Positions 46,546 through 58,651 of a DNA stretch of 64,000 nt are shown piece by piece. The position numbers and the translations under genes are program-made. Origin of the DNA: Hymenopus coronatus (taxonomy: Eukaryota; Arthropoda; Insecta; Mantodea; Hymenopodidae); NCBI GenBank assembly GCA_030762935.1, contig CM060883.1, forward strand, positions 46,988,501 to 47,052,500, written 5' to 3'. Position 1 is the first letter of the stretch. The number at the start of each line of letters is the position of its first letter. The notes under the pieces are model-generated. The model saw only the letters and a list, made by a program, of their open reading frames with translations. It did no database searches and was not told the DNA's origin.

Positions 46546-49121
46546 AGTCCATATTTCACCACTATATGAGGGCTTTCATTTATTTTATAATAGAATATAC
46601 AGCCGACTATTCATAAAAATCATATATTGCTTGCCTTATTTATTCGCTACACCTATGCATATAAAGTACCAACTTCATACCCTGTAAGTGACATCAGCTT
46701 GAAATTCTACTAGATTTAGTTTTCATTGGTTATGCAGCTCTGGATGCAAAGGATGCAACATACATCCACATGGTATGCATTTCGTTCCAACCCAGTGCAG
46801 GATTGATTATGGTGAATAGACATACAGATAAGCTCTGGCCTATTGTATATGAATTAGTGTCGCACATTCAGTCTATGATTTTAAGTTACAATGTAATGTA
46901 ACAATTTAAAGTTTTATTATGTCTGTGGTGAAACTCTTAATACTTTGAATGTGCCTAAAAGTCATAAAAATGCCTGCTATGTTGTATAAAGGCATCTGCT
47001 GCTGTACATTTTATGGGAAACGGGGTAACAGTTGGCAAGTATTTTACTCTGGTATATGCATCTTGATTTATTTTCTTTCATAATCCAGTGATTAAATGCT
47101 GATCTGCAGTTTGTCATGTAATCCTGCAATATCAATTTTAAACCACTCTTTGCTTTTTAATACTGGTGGTTTATGAAAATGAAAAACCTTGCTGTGTCAA
47201 GTTTAGTATGTGAACTTGACAAGAATTGTTGTCTATGGTCCCTGGTGCAATAAATTATTGAATCAGATAAATTAACCAGAGGCTTGGGACCAAAGTAGGG
47301 ACGCATTTGCTACTCATGTAACACTTGTCGTATGTAATTGACTTAACAGCAATTAGACACATAGAGAGTTGCAAATCACATGTATACATCTATATTATAT
47401 CAGGAAAAATATAACACCCCTCACAAAATTACACAGATTCTAACACAGGTTGTTCCTTATTTACATCAAAAGTCTATCAACAACAACATGTCGACAGTAA
47501 ATAAAGTTCTACCCAACTCAGTTAAGCACTAAAAGAGCAGAGTTAACTAACTTTATCTACACGAGTATTACTTTCATTACTGCCTCTGCCTTTGGCCCAT
47601 AACATCACCTCTATTGAGCATGTTAAATCGTTACTTGGTCAACATAAGAAAACCCTGTTACCTAAGAGCAATGCTATAAAGGAATGTTACAGTCTTTAGT
47701 CTAAGTGGCTGCCACAAAACTCTTACATATATAAACAAAACATTTCTTAAAACAAATAATTTTAAACTCCAGGCATAAAACAGTGCAAAAATTAAATTTC
47801 ACTCAGTGAAAATATTAACGTTCTTAATATTACTTATGAGTTTCAACTATGCTTCGGTTATTTGGTTTTAACTAGGATATATATATGTCAGATCATCATC
47901 AGATAGCATTTACTGCCGAATCCAAAGAGCTATTGAGGTGAGTAGCTCTGATATTTTTTCACAAACTTGATGGTTAGAATATCTTCTGGCTTGTCAAGAT
48001 TTATGAGATGTTTCTAGTTTCTTAATGTAAATTTTATCCCAATTATTAAACTCTTTTCAATTGTTTTACTTCTTTGAGCAAACGCAGTTCCTTTTTTATG
48101 TTCTGTTTTTCTCCCCAAATCAAAGTAAGTGAAATATAGTTCAAACTCAATGGTAATACTGACAAAAGCAGTTATTTAGAACTTTCACAGAGTTCTGTGA
48201 ATTCACCACAGCTTTTACAATTTGAAAAAACAAAATATAATCAAGGCAATCTAAATGTTAAGTTGGTGAAATAAAATCTACAACAAATGTTGTAACTGTC
48301 CACTTGATGCCACTTCAGAATGTTTCAACTGCCATTTTGTAGTCAAAATATTTGAGCATCAATCACACTGCATAGCCAACAATGAGTCTGGCTTCAGAAG
48401 TCTTTAATAATTTATTCAAAACCTGCAGTCTTTATTTTTAAACTAATTTTTCATAACTTTTGCCTTTACAATACTCTGGAGTTTATACCTGAAACTTTTA
48501 GGTTTGCTATATTAAAAAGAATGTTTAGTTGGCAAAGCTTGGATGATTACTGGCTGATCTTAGAAATTTAGCACGTGATGTTCATGGTGTGAATAAAAAT
48601 GTCATAAATGCTTACCTATCAAAACAGACATCATGGGGAGATAGTTATTAACCATTCAATGGTTGCAATATGAGCATCTAGATGTAAGTAAACTTGGTTA
48701 CCAACTGAACATTTGTGGCTGGATCTAATGCTTTGCACAATTGTCATCTGATGTCAACATATACAAGTAGCAGAGAGTGGGAATGCCAGTGTTTTGCTGA
48801 AGCATGTTTTGTACCCAGCTGCCATCCTGTGACACTATACACCACCATACACCATATGCAAAATCTGTCAAATTGTTTTTCCAGTTTTTGATGTAAAGAA
48901 CATGGGACAATAGAATGGAAGAGATCTCTAGTTGAAGGAATATTTAATACAATCACATTTTTTGGCCTGTCACAAGTTATTATTGATAAATTGGTATTAT
49001 TGCAGTAAACATTGTGGTATGGTCATAACTTAATTTTGTTTTAATTTCTTGGTCTAAAACTACTGTTAATGTAACAAAAGGCTGTACCATATATTACAGC
49101 ATTGTTTAAAGCTTTTGTAGA

Positions 49122-49640
49122 ATGATAATTCTTTTTTTTTCTGAGGAAACAGTTGCTTCCCTATCACTGCAAATATGTCTTTTCTGTATCCTAACCCTCT
49201 GCTTTAGCAATTTTATTCTTTTACGTGCTTTACACAACTTAGCAGTTTTGATCTTCAACTTCATCATTAATTTTCTCTTTCTTGGGCTTTCAGTACAACA
49301 CTTGTCAGTATTTGTTTGCTGGGTGGCCTTTTCAGTTACTGCTTCACAAACAATTGGGGTGTTTCCACTATTTGGGGGTCTACATCAAGACGTAGGTTAT
49401 TTCTGCAAATAAGACGGATAAGCAGGAAACAAAGAAGGAAAATATCCTCCTCTTAGTGCCCTGGTTTGCCCTATTAATCCAAATTATCAGATGTAAAGTG
49501 TTGCGAGTACACAGTAGAAGCCGGAGTAGGTTGCCAATTTTGTTTGCAAATTGCCTACACCCACGCTTTTCTAAGGTCTTTCCAAGTTGGAAATCTACAA
49601 TTCACATATATCACAGAATCAATCTGTTAGTAATGTATAA
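49122..49640 (-). pseudogene. Decayed THAP-domain gene fragment
   Basis: The minus strand reads FPTWKDLRKAWV-stop-AICKQNWQPTP, STVYSQHFTSDNLD, then in another frame LRGGYFPSLFPAYPSYLQK. This follows the second half of a THAP zinc finger (C2-C-H type): basic W helix, 'p....vCs.HF....f', and 'vPs.fp.yp..lqk'. The Cys of 'CSQHF' reads Tyr. Next comes an open stretch of about 90 codons (RPPNSGNTPIVCEAV to the basic, Leu-spaced KLKIKTAKLCKARKRIKLLK), coiled-coil-like as in proteins with a THAP start. Stops and a frameshift make it a relic, of a host THAP gene or of a P-element-type transposase. Confidence 0.6.
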
Positions 49641-51529
49641 CACAATTTACCAAGTGTATCACCGAAAAATCACTTAAATAAATGAATTAACCTACGTATT
49701 GAAACATTTCCTTTACCTGGTTTTTGCTTCTACTATACAAGAAACCACAACCATACATGTATTCACCATTATACTGGTTTAAAACCTACAGTCCAAATGT
49801 ACTGCTTAATTGACATGTAACATCACAAAACTTATTTTTGGGTGCATATTTAACCTACACAAGATGTACTCAAAAAGGTAGTATTTAAATATAGCGGCTT
49901 GGCAAACACGTGGTTCACCAACCACAATGCATAAGGATAGGGCATTTCCTATATTCTCCCTATAAATGTGATTCGCAGTCAGTTGAAAACGTTTATTCTT
50001 ATTTTGAGTTATTTGGCTAAAGAAGACAAAAGTGATACAGAAGGTGCTTTACACAAACTAAGTGTGAAAATGGATCAAATGATGACAGTGATGCGAAACC
50101 AGATTCTCAACTGTCACATGCTGTTACTAATACTTGAATCGACAAGACTATTTCCATCCTGACAAGTGTTTCAAATTGTATCACAGACACTCTATTCAGA
50201 CTGAACCTATGGGTATGTAATACCAATTTTATACATATATAATCTCAGTAAGTAGTCCATTTTGGCATCCAGCATCTCGGTAATTTTTTTTATTATCAGC
50301 ACAAAACCAGGCATGATCACTAATATTTAGATTTTAGAGCTTTTCGAACTAATTAGAAGTTATTTATTTCTTGATTTTTTAATTATCAAACGGGAATTAA
50401 ACTCTCTTAAATAGTTTCAAACTAATTCTGCAAAGAAAGGTTAAATCTGCTGCTCAAATAAATGCAACATCATAACTGGTATGCTGGTATCATATACAGC
50501 TAAGCTTTGCCAACCAGTAGTTCATTTTTATTTATAAACTATCATTATTGAAGATCCAATTTAAGGGTAAAACTAAAAAATGTTGAATTACACATTAGGT
50601 TGTGTACAGCAACTAAATCGAGCAGACACATGAAATATAAAATAGGAACAAAACTATAAAAGTCCCCTAAAATATATTTCATTCTTAAACTTTAATTTAT
50701 GAATATGTAACTGTGCTGCAGAGTTTTGTTAGAAATTATTTGAGTCTGGTTTATAATCTTCCCATAGCTGACTTTAATTCCTTTAACATAATAATTATAG
50801 ACCACCTAATTTGGAAAGAGAAAATTCATGTTTATGCAGGCAACACAACTGAAGATATTGGTTTGATAAATATGGGCAGCCACTTAATGCAGAAAAATAA
50901 TCTTTAAAATTACAGAAATAATGTCATTTAAACCAAACATAAAAGTATTTAAAGTTATCAATGTTTGCATATATATTACATGTAAATATAAAAAAGTAGC
51001 ACTAAGAGTAACAAAAGTAAAAAATTACTCTACAAAAATAAGTGTACAAAAAATTTCCTTTTAATATCATTCGTACTGTATCTATAATTCTGAGTTAAAT
51101 CTCCTGTCAGATCACTTTTAAATAGCTAACTGGAGAGTGAAATTTTGGAACTTTTACACAAACTTGAGCTTCCTATGTAATAGAGCATCTTTATGGCAGT
51201 TTTATTCTGTTCATTTCATTCGTTTAAAGAGTCTAAAACATAACTACTAATCTATGATCTATAGGAGGGGACACACAAGTGCCAGCAGATAAGTTCAGGG
51301 AATTTAGTTTAGATCTGCAATATTTTATTTTCTTTGGTACAGCACAGGCAACTTTAATTAAAAGTAAAAAATTAGTTTAATAGACTTAGATTTTACTTCT
51401 GATTTCAATAACACTGTCATAAACTTCCAGCATTTTGAGATACAATTTTAATGTTTCAAGTATGAAGGGAAATTTTGCATTTCCTTGATATTAGTAAATA
51501 TGTCATTGGCTCTGTACATGGTTACATAT

Positions 51530-51535
51530 TTTATT
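51530..51535 (-). promoter_or_regulatory. First AATAAA downstream of the Ig gene stop
   Basis: Reading the minus strand from the stop at 53852, I saw no earlier AATAAA in a manual scan. If used, it would give a 3'UTR of about 2.3 kb. Variant signals such as ATTAAA could act earlier. Confidence 0.4.
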
Positions 51536-52627
51536 TAAGCATGTTAGGCATTTTCGTTGCTAGGTATATTTTTCAGTTCCAGTTTTTCTGCAAGTGAACC
51601 TGAATTACCCGTGAAATCTGTACAGTGTCAGTTCTGTGCAGCAGAATCAGAGAATAGTTATACAATTCAGAAGTGGGAGAAGCGGGCAGAAGGATGTTAG
51701 TGACATTTTGCAATTTACAGCAAAAAGTTCTTCATATCCATGGCCACAGACACACTGCATAGGTAGAAATGAGGTTCACTAATTTTTCAGATTGCAAGTT
51801 AACTATGACATATATTTTTAAGTAACACTTTGAGTCAATTTTAATACTTCACTAACTGTATTTACTAAGGACTACGTGTTTTGCAGATGTGCTATCTGAA
51901 TTCTCAGCTAATTTTGATTTTTGGAACCATTGTTGGGCTTAACTTTCAAAGCTGAATGGCTTCCAGATTCCACGCCGGGCAACGTTACCAATAGTCAAAA
52001 TCTGCTGAGGAGTGTTAATGTATTTTGGAACATTTCTTAAAAAGTTGTTCTGCGTCAACTTTGTACCACTACTATGCAATGAAGAGTAACTTGCTAGCAC
52101 ATATGAATTAGGTTGTGTAGAATTCTAATTGTTGCATTCATTGCAAAGCATTTTGATTCTTATGACTCTTTCATGGTTATAAGTGCAGTTGCAATGAATT
52201 AGAATGCTTGGAAAGGTTACAGACAGCTTTTCCAAACTCTATCCCTTCAAGGACCACAATTTAGACTTGTTTGTAAGCTCTGGCCTGAATGAAGAGGATG
52301 ACAATAACTGGAGATAGAAACCAGAACAAAAAAGACAAGGTTAAGCATTTTTATCAAATACCATAAATGAAAAAGACTCATTCAAGTTTTAATTTTTTTC
52401 TTCCCATTCCTGGGAAAAGTCTATTAGCCTCCTCACTGCAGAAAATATTCAATGTGATTGTGACCTAAAGCAAGTGCTTGAAGTTGCAAGCAAGGAAAAT
52501 GAAACTGGAAGGAATTCCAACAACTATGTATCCTCATTCCTCAGATTCACTTGCTTTGCAACACAACAGATAACTTTAATGAATATGTTAACCCATTCAA
52601 GGATACCCAATAATGGAGGTGAGATAT

Positions 52628-52653
52628 TTAATAATAATAATAATAATAATGCA
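52628..52653. repeat. (AAT)n microsatellite
   Basis: Eight aat units within the Ig gene's downstream region. Confidence 0.9.
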
Positions 52654-53851
52654 TAATGGTATGAGTGATTTTTTTTTACATAATAAAGCAGTAAAATGTG
52701 TGTATCTGCATTCAATCAAAACCCATCAGCATCCAAACACACTATCACACCAATTGTTTTAGTTGGGCCCTCCACATTTTTTACCTTCTCTTGAATGCAG
52801 AATATATATTTTGACTGGAGCCAATCCCACAACCCTTAGTTTGATTGGTAGGCCACTCCTATCCTATCTTAGACCACATGGCTGTAAACCCGAACTTTGA
52901 GGTTGGTATTATTTAATGGAGTTATCTGTTGCTATCCATTGGTAAAATGAGTTGTTTAACAATCATGCACCGGATATCATATCACATCCATTTTGCTGAA
53001 GGGGTTAATAAAGTAATAAAGTTTGCTAGACACTTTCATTAGAAGAATCAGAAATAGAAATGAATCTGTGTAAACTTTACTGTATTGAATTTAGAATTTT
53101 GGTTCACTTGCACTGTTGGCTGGATTGGCAGCCACGGAAAAATATCACTGGTCAGCATTTACACTCTAGTTCTTGTTTTCGGTTTTTGTTTTGTTTTTGA
53201 GCACATAATGGGTTTTAGCAATGACTAAATTATATCAATGCCATGCAGAGTTGATGCACACTCTTGTTATATTTCTTTTGTTATATTTAAAGCACTCTAA
53301 GCAAAATAAAATATAGAAAGGTCACCAATTATTTAGGTGCGGTAAATGAGTGTTACCGGGGTTAATGAAATCAATGCTGCAGTAATATAAAAATGCAATT
53401 GTTAAATCTCAGAGGTTCGTTGTTTGTACCACAGCATTTCAAGTAAAGGTGAAGACTTAACAACTATTTCACTGATCAAACTGACAATGAAAAGTGGATA
53501 AATCTAATCACTTGTGTATTCCTTCCTTCAGCTTCTTAACCTAAGCAGTGAGATATTTTAGTCAATATATCAAACAAGGTGTAAAAGTTAACTTGTCAAC
53601 TCTACATATCATCTAGAGCTGCCATAACTAAAATTACTTAACTAAATCTTTTATGAGAGATATAGTAACCTATACTAGAGAGCAGACTGTAAGGATACAA
53701 CTAAAATAAATAACTGCTGTGTACACTAAAATATCACACTGCGGCTCCAAGTATCATTATCAAAACATATTCTCTGCAGTGTTTTCCATCACATATCTGA
53801 ATTTAACAAACAAAATTTGCTACAAAACATTTTCTTAATTATTTTACCCCA

Positions 53852-53994
53852 TCACACCAGCAGTGCAAACTGAGAGTTCTTCCTGTAGAACAAATAGGAT
53901 CCAGTCCCTATCAAAACCAGGGCAAATATAGCAATCAGGAGTCCCAGTATGATAGCTATGATATTATGAGACCCCATCTGTGCTTCAGCATCAG
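53852..53994 (-). CDS. Terminal exon of an Ig-domain membrane protein: transmembrane helix and tail
   Basis: On the minus strand an acceptor (tttgaatgttccag) precedes DAEAQMGSHN, then a hydrophobic run IIAIILGLLIAIFALVLIG, then SYLFYRKNSQFALLV and TGA. This is one membrane-spanning helix of about 23 residues with Tyr-Arg-Lys at the cytoplasmic side, giving a type I protein with a tail of about ten residues. The exon starts with two bases that complete a codon, matching the phase-1 donor of the Ig exon (G + CT gives Ala). With so short a tail, signalling must come from partners or the ectodomain. No known gene is recognised. Stop and splice site agree with the upstream exon, so I am fairly sure it is real. 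Confidence 0.85.
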
Positions 53995-54055
53995 CTGGAA
54001 CATTCAAATACAAATTAATAGTGCAAGAACTGCCTTGGAAATTATGTGCAGTATA

Positions 54056-54910
54056 TTTTTACTTTCTCTACACATACTATGTACATAATGTATAGAAAAG
54101 GTACTGTAATTTGGTACCAAAATTTTACTGAAAATACATTATTTTGGGTCCCCCTTAATAAAAAAAAACAATTTTGAAAAAGGTCTCTGTGTGTGTGTCT
54201 GAGGACAGCACACTCAAAAACAAAAAGGACGTTAAATATTTAAGTATCTTCCAAGGATGAGACACAATGATTTTCAAGAAAATACACCCACCACAAACTA
54301 CCCTTTGAAAGGAATATTTTTTTTTGAAAATTTTCATTTTTTTCAAAAATGGCTAATGATTTTGATTAAAATACCTTATGTTTAAAATATTTTTATGACC
54401 AAACAATTCTTGAATTTTCTGGGAATAGCCTCTGAAGACCTATTCATTCTGGATGACCTTTATATAACTGGCAAACTGTAAAAGATATACAAAAACTTAT
54501 TACACAAAACATTTAGTTCTCATTAAAACACAATTTATGTCAAACAATTCTTTTTGTAGAGTTAACCATTTTTGAGATATTCCAGATTATTGGTTTCAAT
54601 TTTAGCCATTAAACTTTTCTCAAACAGGAAGACATATTTCTTCTCGTTTCTCATTTGTTTATTCCTGGTAAGCAAAGAGATTAGAGTTTCAATTGTTTCA
54701 CATAGCGACCGACTTTTATAGGACAAGACTATCACTTTAGCTTGTACATTTTATTATTTCCCTTCTACTTACAAGCAAGCTAGTAATAAGACTAATTTTT
54801 CTTATGTTTATCTTGATTAGCATGATGTAGATAGGAGATTAATGTTTGGAATAAGGTTTTTACCAAACAGTTAGAGGACATCATACAAATGGAACATATT
54901 AGATTTTTTT
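54056..54910 (-). repeat. Family A repeat, full length
   Basis: tttttactttctctacacat to atggaacatattagattttt, inserted 60 bp from the splice acceptor of the terminal exon. All blocks are present, with a short GT tract. Confidence 0.92.
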
Positions 54911-55039
54911 CTCCCTTCTACACAAGGAACCAAGTAATAAGGGCAAATTTCTGCCAATTATCATGAAATAGAAGAATAAGCTTTTAACAAGTTGTTAGAT
55001 AGATGTAGAGAAAATCATACAAATTGAACAAATAGATTT
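54911..55039 (-). repeat. Family A repeat, end fragment
   Basis: cccttctacacaaggaacca to aaatcatacaaattgaac. The end of another copy behind the full one. Confidence 0.7.
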
Positions 55040-55271
55040 TTCTGGATACAAACAGTACAACAGTAACAACATACACAATGAAAGGTCTAGTGATGTGATG
55101 AATCATTCTAACATAGGTCCAGCATAAGTACATCATGTATAGAACTTTGCAGGCATCAGGGTGTATATTTTCTATCAGAATCTGAAACATACTCAAGCTC
55201 TTCTATTGCTGTAGTTGCTGATTCTCCCAATTCCTCTCATAGACATTCTTCTCAAAAGCCGAACATTTCAG
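55040..55271. other. Unique intronic stretch
   Basis: A 70-codon hydrophobic minus-strand frame lies here, but without splice sites or a domain. Unassigned. Confidence 0.4.
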
Positions 55272-56064
55272 TTTTTACTTTCTCTACTCGTACTATGAAC
55301 ATAATGTATAGAGAAGGTATTGCATTCCACCAAAAAATTTGATACTCAGATTTGAAAATATATGTTTTAGGGCCCCCTGCTTAAAAAAAAAGCATTTTCA
55401 GAAAAAGGTGTGCATGCGTGGGTGCATGCGTGTGCATGTGCACATGCGTGCGTGCATGCACGTGTGTGTGTGTGTGTGTGTGTGTGAACATAACTCAAAA
55501 ATGAAAAATCACTAAAATACCAACCTTGGTATTTAAGTTTAGTATCTTCAAGGGATGCGACACAAAGATTTTAAGAAAAATCCCCCCACCCCAAACTACC
55601 CTTTACATGGAACTTTTTTCAAACCATTTTCTGAAAAATGGCTCTTAACGATTTTGATTAAAATATTGTAAATTAAAGATATTTACCTGACAAACAAAAT
55701 GTATATTTTGAATTTTCTGGGAATAACCTCTGAAGACTACTTTATTCTGGAAGAATTTTACGGAATTTTGCATAACTGTTAAACCATAAGAGATGGAGAA
55801 AAACTTACCAAACAAAAAATGTAGGGCACTTTAAAACACACAATTTATGTCATATGCATTTTTTTCGTTGAGTTGATCGTTTTTGAGATGCTCCTTGTTT
55901 TTGGTTTTAGCTTTAAAAAACCAACACAGGGCTTTGTCAACTCCTATCCATACAAACAAAGGAACATAGCAACCAGCTTTTGACTGTCACTTTAACGTAT
56001 GGTACTCCCTTATTTCGCTTCTACTTACAAGGAAGCAAGTAATAAGACTATTTCTGCTAATTAA
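55272..56064 (-). repeat. Family A repeat, near full length
   Basis: tttttactttctctactcg to cttccttg-type block and aataagactatttctgc. It has an unusual (TGCATGCG)n/(TG)n tract at 55412-55486 in place of the simple CA run. Confidence 0.9.
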
Positions 56065-56860
56065 AGGTTTGCCCATTGTTACAACTGAGTCTCTTCCTAT
56101 CCTGCCACATTCTTTAACTCAGTATCACTTCAGACATCTTTTCTTCAAATTAAACAAAAAATTATGTTCAAATAAACAATAACATTTTTACGCTGCTTAC
56201 ATAGTAAATTCAAAGGGACAAAGGAAAAATTCCAATGAAACAAGAATTTTAATTAAAACATTAAATTATAAAGCTGCACTGATCATCAAAAATGCTTAAA
56301 GCCACAAAAAAGGTTTTTATAAATGCCATGTGAGTATATTCAACATTTATATACTAATCAAAATAATTTACGAGTGATTTTATAGAAAATATAAAATTAC
56401 GTGAAACTTTCCCTCTAAAGTTTGTGATGAGAGGATTATTTTTCTTATTTTCTTGCACCCTAGGTAGATGATGTACTTACATACTGAGTGTTATATATAG
56501 CCAACAATGTTTTTAAGTCACACTTTTCATAGCCACAGCAACGCATATGGACCTTTTTTCTAAAAATTTAGTGTGATGCATTCAAATGATTTTTTCTGAC
56601 AATGATATATTCACATATAGTTTATATTATATCATTTATATAATAAGTGATTCTTCTATCTTTACTTTATTACTCAAAATATATTTTTACCTTTAGCAAT
56701 CATTTCAAATTAAGCAAAAAGTTTTACAAATGTGGAAATAGCATTGAAACGCTTATTCATTATAGCAAGCTATTGTGATGGAAAGAAAAAGCATTAATTT
56801 GTAACTTTCAAGCATCTCCATTAGATGAGGTTAAACCTATAAAATGAATATTTAAAAAAA
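56065..56860. other. AT-rich intronic stretch
   Basis: No gene. A weak family A head-like phrase (gtgatgcattcaaatgattt) occurs near 56573. The rest is unassigned. Confidence 0.45.
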
Positions 56861-57761
56861 TCTGATGTGTTCAATTCACATGATTTTCTCTAATCTCTGT
56901 AACTAATTATTGTTAAGAAGCTCATCCTTTTGTCTACTTTATGCTAATCGAGATAAAATTAGCAAAACTGGTCTTAATACTTGCTTCCTTTTAAGTAGAA
57001 GGGAAATAAGAGAAAAAAAAAATGGCTGGTTATTTATGGATAGTCTCTATCAGGCTCAAGGTTCTTTTACATGCCATAAATCTGACACAGAACCAACGGT
57101 TTTACTTCCCTTATAAAGGAAGCCATGCTAAGGATTTTTACACCCGAAAAAGTCCATCGTCCTCCGTCGGGTTTGAACCCACAACCTAGGGTATATGAAG
57201 TTAGCATGGTAACCATTACACCACAGAGGGCAACTGAGAAATAAGAGAGTACTATAGGCTAAAGCGGTAGTCAAATCTTTTAAAAGCTGGTTACTATGTG
57301 ATTGAAATTCCTTTGTTTGTATGGCTAGGAGTTGACAAATTCCCATATGAGAAAAGCATAAGTATTTTAAAGCTGAAACTAATAAGAAGGAATATCTCAA
57401 ACGGTCAGCTCTACAAAAAAGAAAAATGTTTATGACATAAATTATATGTTTTAACGAGATCTACAATTTTTGTATAGTAAGTTTTTGTCTATCTCTTACA
57501 GTTTACCAGTTATGCAAAATTCATGCACAATAAAGAGGTCTTCAGAGGCTATTCTCCGAAAATGCAAGATATAAATTTTATTTGTCAAGTCAATATCTTT
57601 AATATACAGTATTTTAATCAAAATCATTTGTGCCATTTTAGAGAAAATAAAATTTTTTGAAAATTTTTCCAGTAAAGGGTAGTTAGGGATCGGGGCATTT
57701 TCTCGAAAATCTTCAAGTCACATCCTTGGGAGATATTAAACTTAGATACCAATTAAAACAA
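56861..57761 (+). repeat. Family A repeat, split by a SINE and later by a 0.67-kb insertion
   Basis: Head atctgatgtgttcaattcac. It is interrupted at 57014-57237 by an S2 SINE and again after about 57761; its tail resumes at 58437 and ends at 58651 with atgtagagaaagtaaaaa. Confidence 0.88.
57014..57237 (-). mobile_element. SINE S2, minus orientation, with 11-bp target duplication
   Basis: The reverse complement has tgccctctgtggtgtaatgg, B box gggttcaaaccc, and the body truncated. gaaataagaga flanks it at 57003-57013 and 57238-57248. Confidence 0.9.
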
Positions 57762-57774
57762 ATGCATTTGGAGA

Positions 57775-57995
57775 CTGCCCCCGTGGTCGAGTGGTCAGCG
57801 AGCTGACTTCCCGGGTCCCAGGTTCGATTCCCGGCTGGGGTGGGGAATTTTTCTTTAACCGGAATTATTCCCTATCCCCCATAGAGTCTGGAAGTATGAA
57901 TGTGAGAGTGAATGTGCGTGTGTTTAGTAATATAAAGTTTAACCTAATGTTCTGAACCTACAGTTTCACAAGATCAAGCTCCCGATATGACCATT
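57775..57995 (+). mobile_element. tRNA-derived SINE, family S4
   Basis: gcccccgtggtcgagtggtc, gagctgacttcccgggtccc, B box ggttcgattcccggctgggg: a nearly complete tRNA-like fold whose gcccc/ggggt ends pair. The body carries attattccctatcccccata and a microsatellite-like gtgagagtgaatgtgcgtg. Only one copy in the window. The long body argues against a functional tRNA gene. Confidence 0.7.
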
Positions 57996-58052
57996 GATGT
58001 TAAATATATACAAATGAAGCAATAACAAAAAAATAAAAAAAAAAAAAAAAAA

Positions 58053-58369
58053 TTGTAACACAAACATCACTAAGTAATTACTTACTGGGACCAGTTTCAG
58101 GAACACTTGTTCCCATTTTCAACACTTAATTCTGACTAATCTACATCATGAAGAAAAAGAGCCTTATCATGAATTTTGATTTACCAACATACAGCAATGT
58201 TTGGAAGTGCATAGATCCAGCACCAGAAGCCTCCACAGGTGATACACTATCACCCTCATCATTGATGCCAACAAAGCAAGATTTAGTCGGAATTAAGGGT
58301 TGAAAATGGGAACAAGTGTTCCCGAAACCGGTCCCAGTAAGTAATTACTAAGTGATGTTTGTGTTACAA
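58053..58369. repeat. Foldback of Penelope-type ends, arms 87 bp
   Basis: Arms 58053-58139 and 58283-58369 are about 94% complementary (five differences seen). The outer end ttgtaacacaaacatcact and the neighbouring accgactcaa resemble the outer end of the 43.2-kb foldback (ttgagtcgattttgtaac). The central 143 bp is unassigned. Confidence 0.8.
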
Positions 58370-58436
58370 AAACCGACTCAAATTCTTTTGTTTTAATTTA
58401 ATTACATCACTATCACAAGCTTCTTTGCATATTTAC

Positions 58437-58651
58437 AAGATTTCAATTAAATACTAAGTTTGGTATTTAAGATTTTTCATTTTTGAGCTAAGTTGACACA
58501 TAGGCACACAGACCTTTTTCTAAAATGTAGTTTTTTGATTCAGGGGTTCTTAAAACATGTATTTTTCTATTAATGGTATCAAACTTTTGGGTGGAATACA
58601 TTACCTTCTGTATACACTATGCACATAGTACATGTAGAGAAAGTAAAAATG
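58437..58651 (+). repeat. Family A repeat, displaced 3' tail
   Basis: It continues the copy that broke off at 57761: aatactaagtttggtattta to gtagagaaagtaaaaa. Confidence 0.85.

Larger units (their letters stand above)
31560..53851 (-). other. 22-kb block without family A repeats, downstream of the Ig gene stop; possible long 3'UTR
   Basis: Over the whole block I find no family A terminus or middle block, while the flanks average more than one copy or fragment per 2 kb. It is AT-rich with no long frames. It holds scattered older or smaller elements, listed separately. On the minus strand it follows the stop of the Ig/transmembrane gene, and the first AATAAA in that direction is at 51530-51535. 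A single transcript over all of it is unproven. Segments not listed separately (such as 34.3-37.5, 40.0-43.1, 46.6-49.1 and 49.7-53.8 kb) show nothing I recognise. Confidence 0.45.

Noticed and set aside
49122..49412. Plus-strand 96-codon hydrophobic frame (membrane protein)
   Set aside because: It is the antisense of the basic Lys/Arg-rich part of the THAP relic, which explains the Leu/Phe/Ile-rich reading.
31560..53851. Possible enrichment of Pumilio-type TGTANATA sites on the minus strand of the block (e.g. 39155, 39287, 42998, 47458, 47554)
   Set aside because: I noticed about five in 22 kb, close to what AT-rich sequence would give by chance, so it does not support a 3'UTR.
57775..57842. 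tRNA gene candidate with well-paired acceptor ends
   Set aside because: It is followed by a SINE-like body. The fold is good but a single copy with a long tail is better read as a tRNA-derived SINE; a true tRNA gene cannot be fully excluded.
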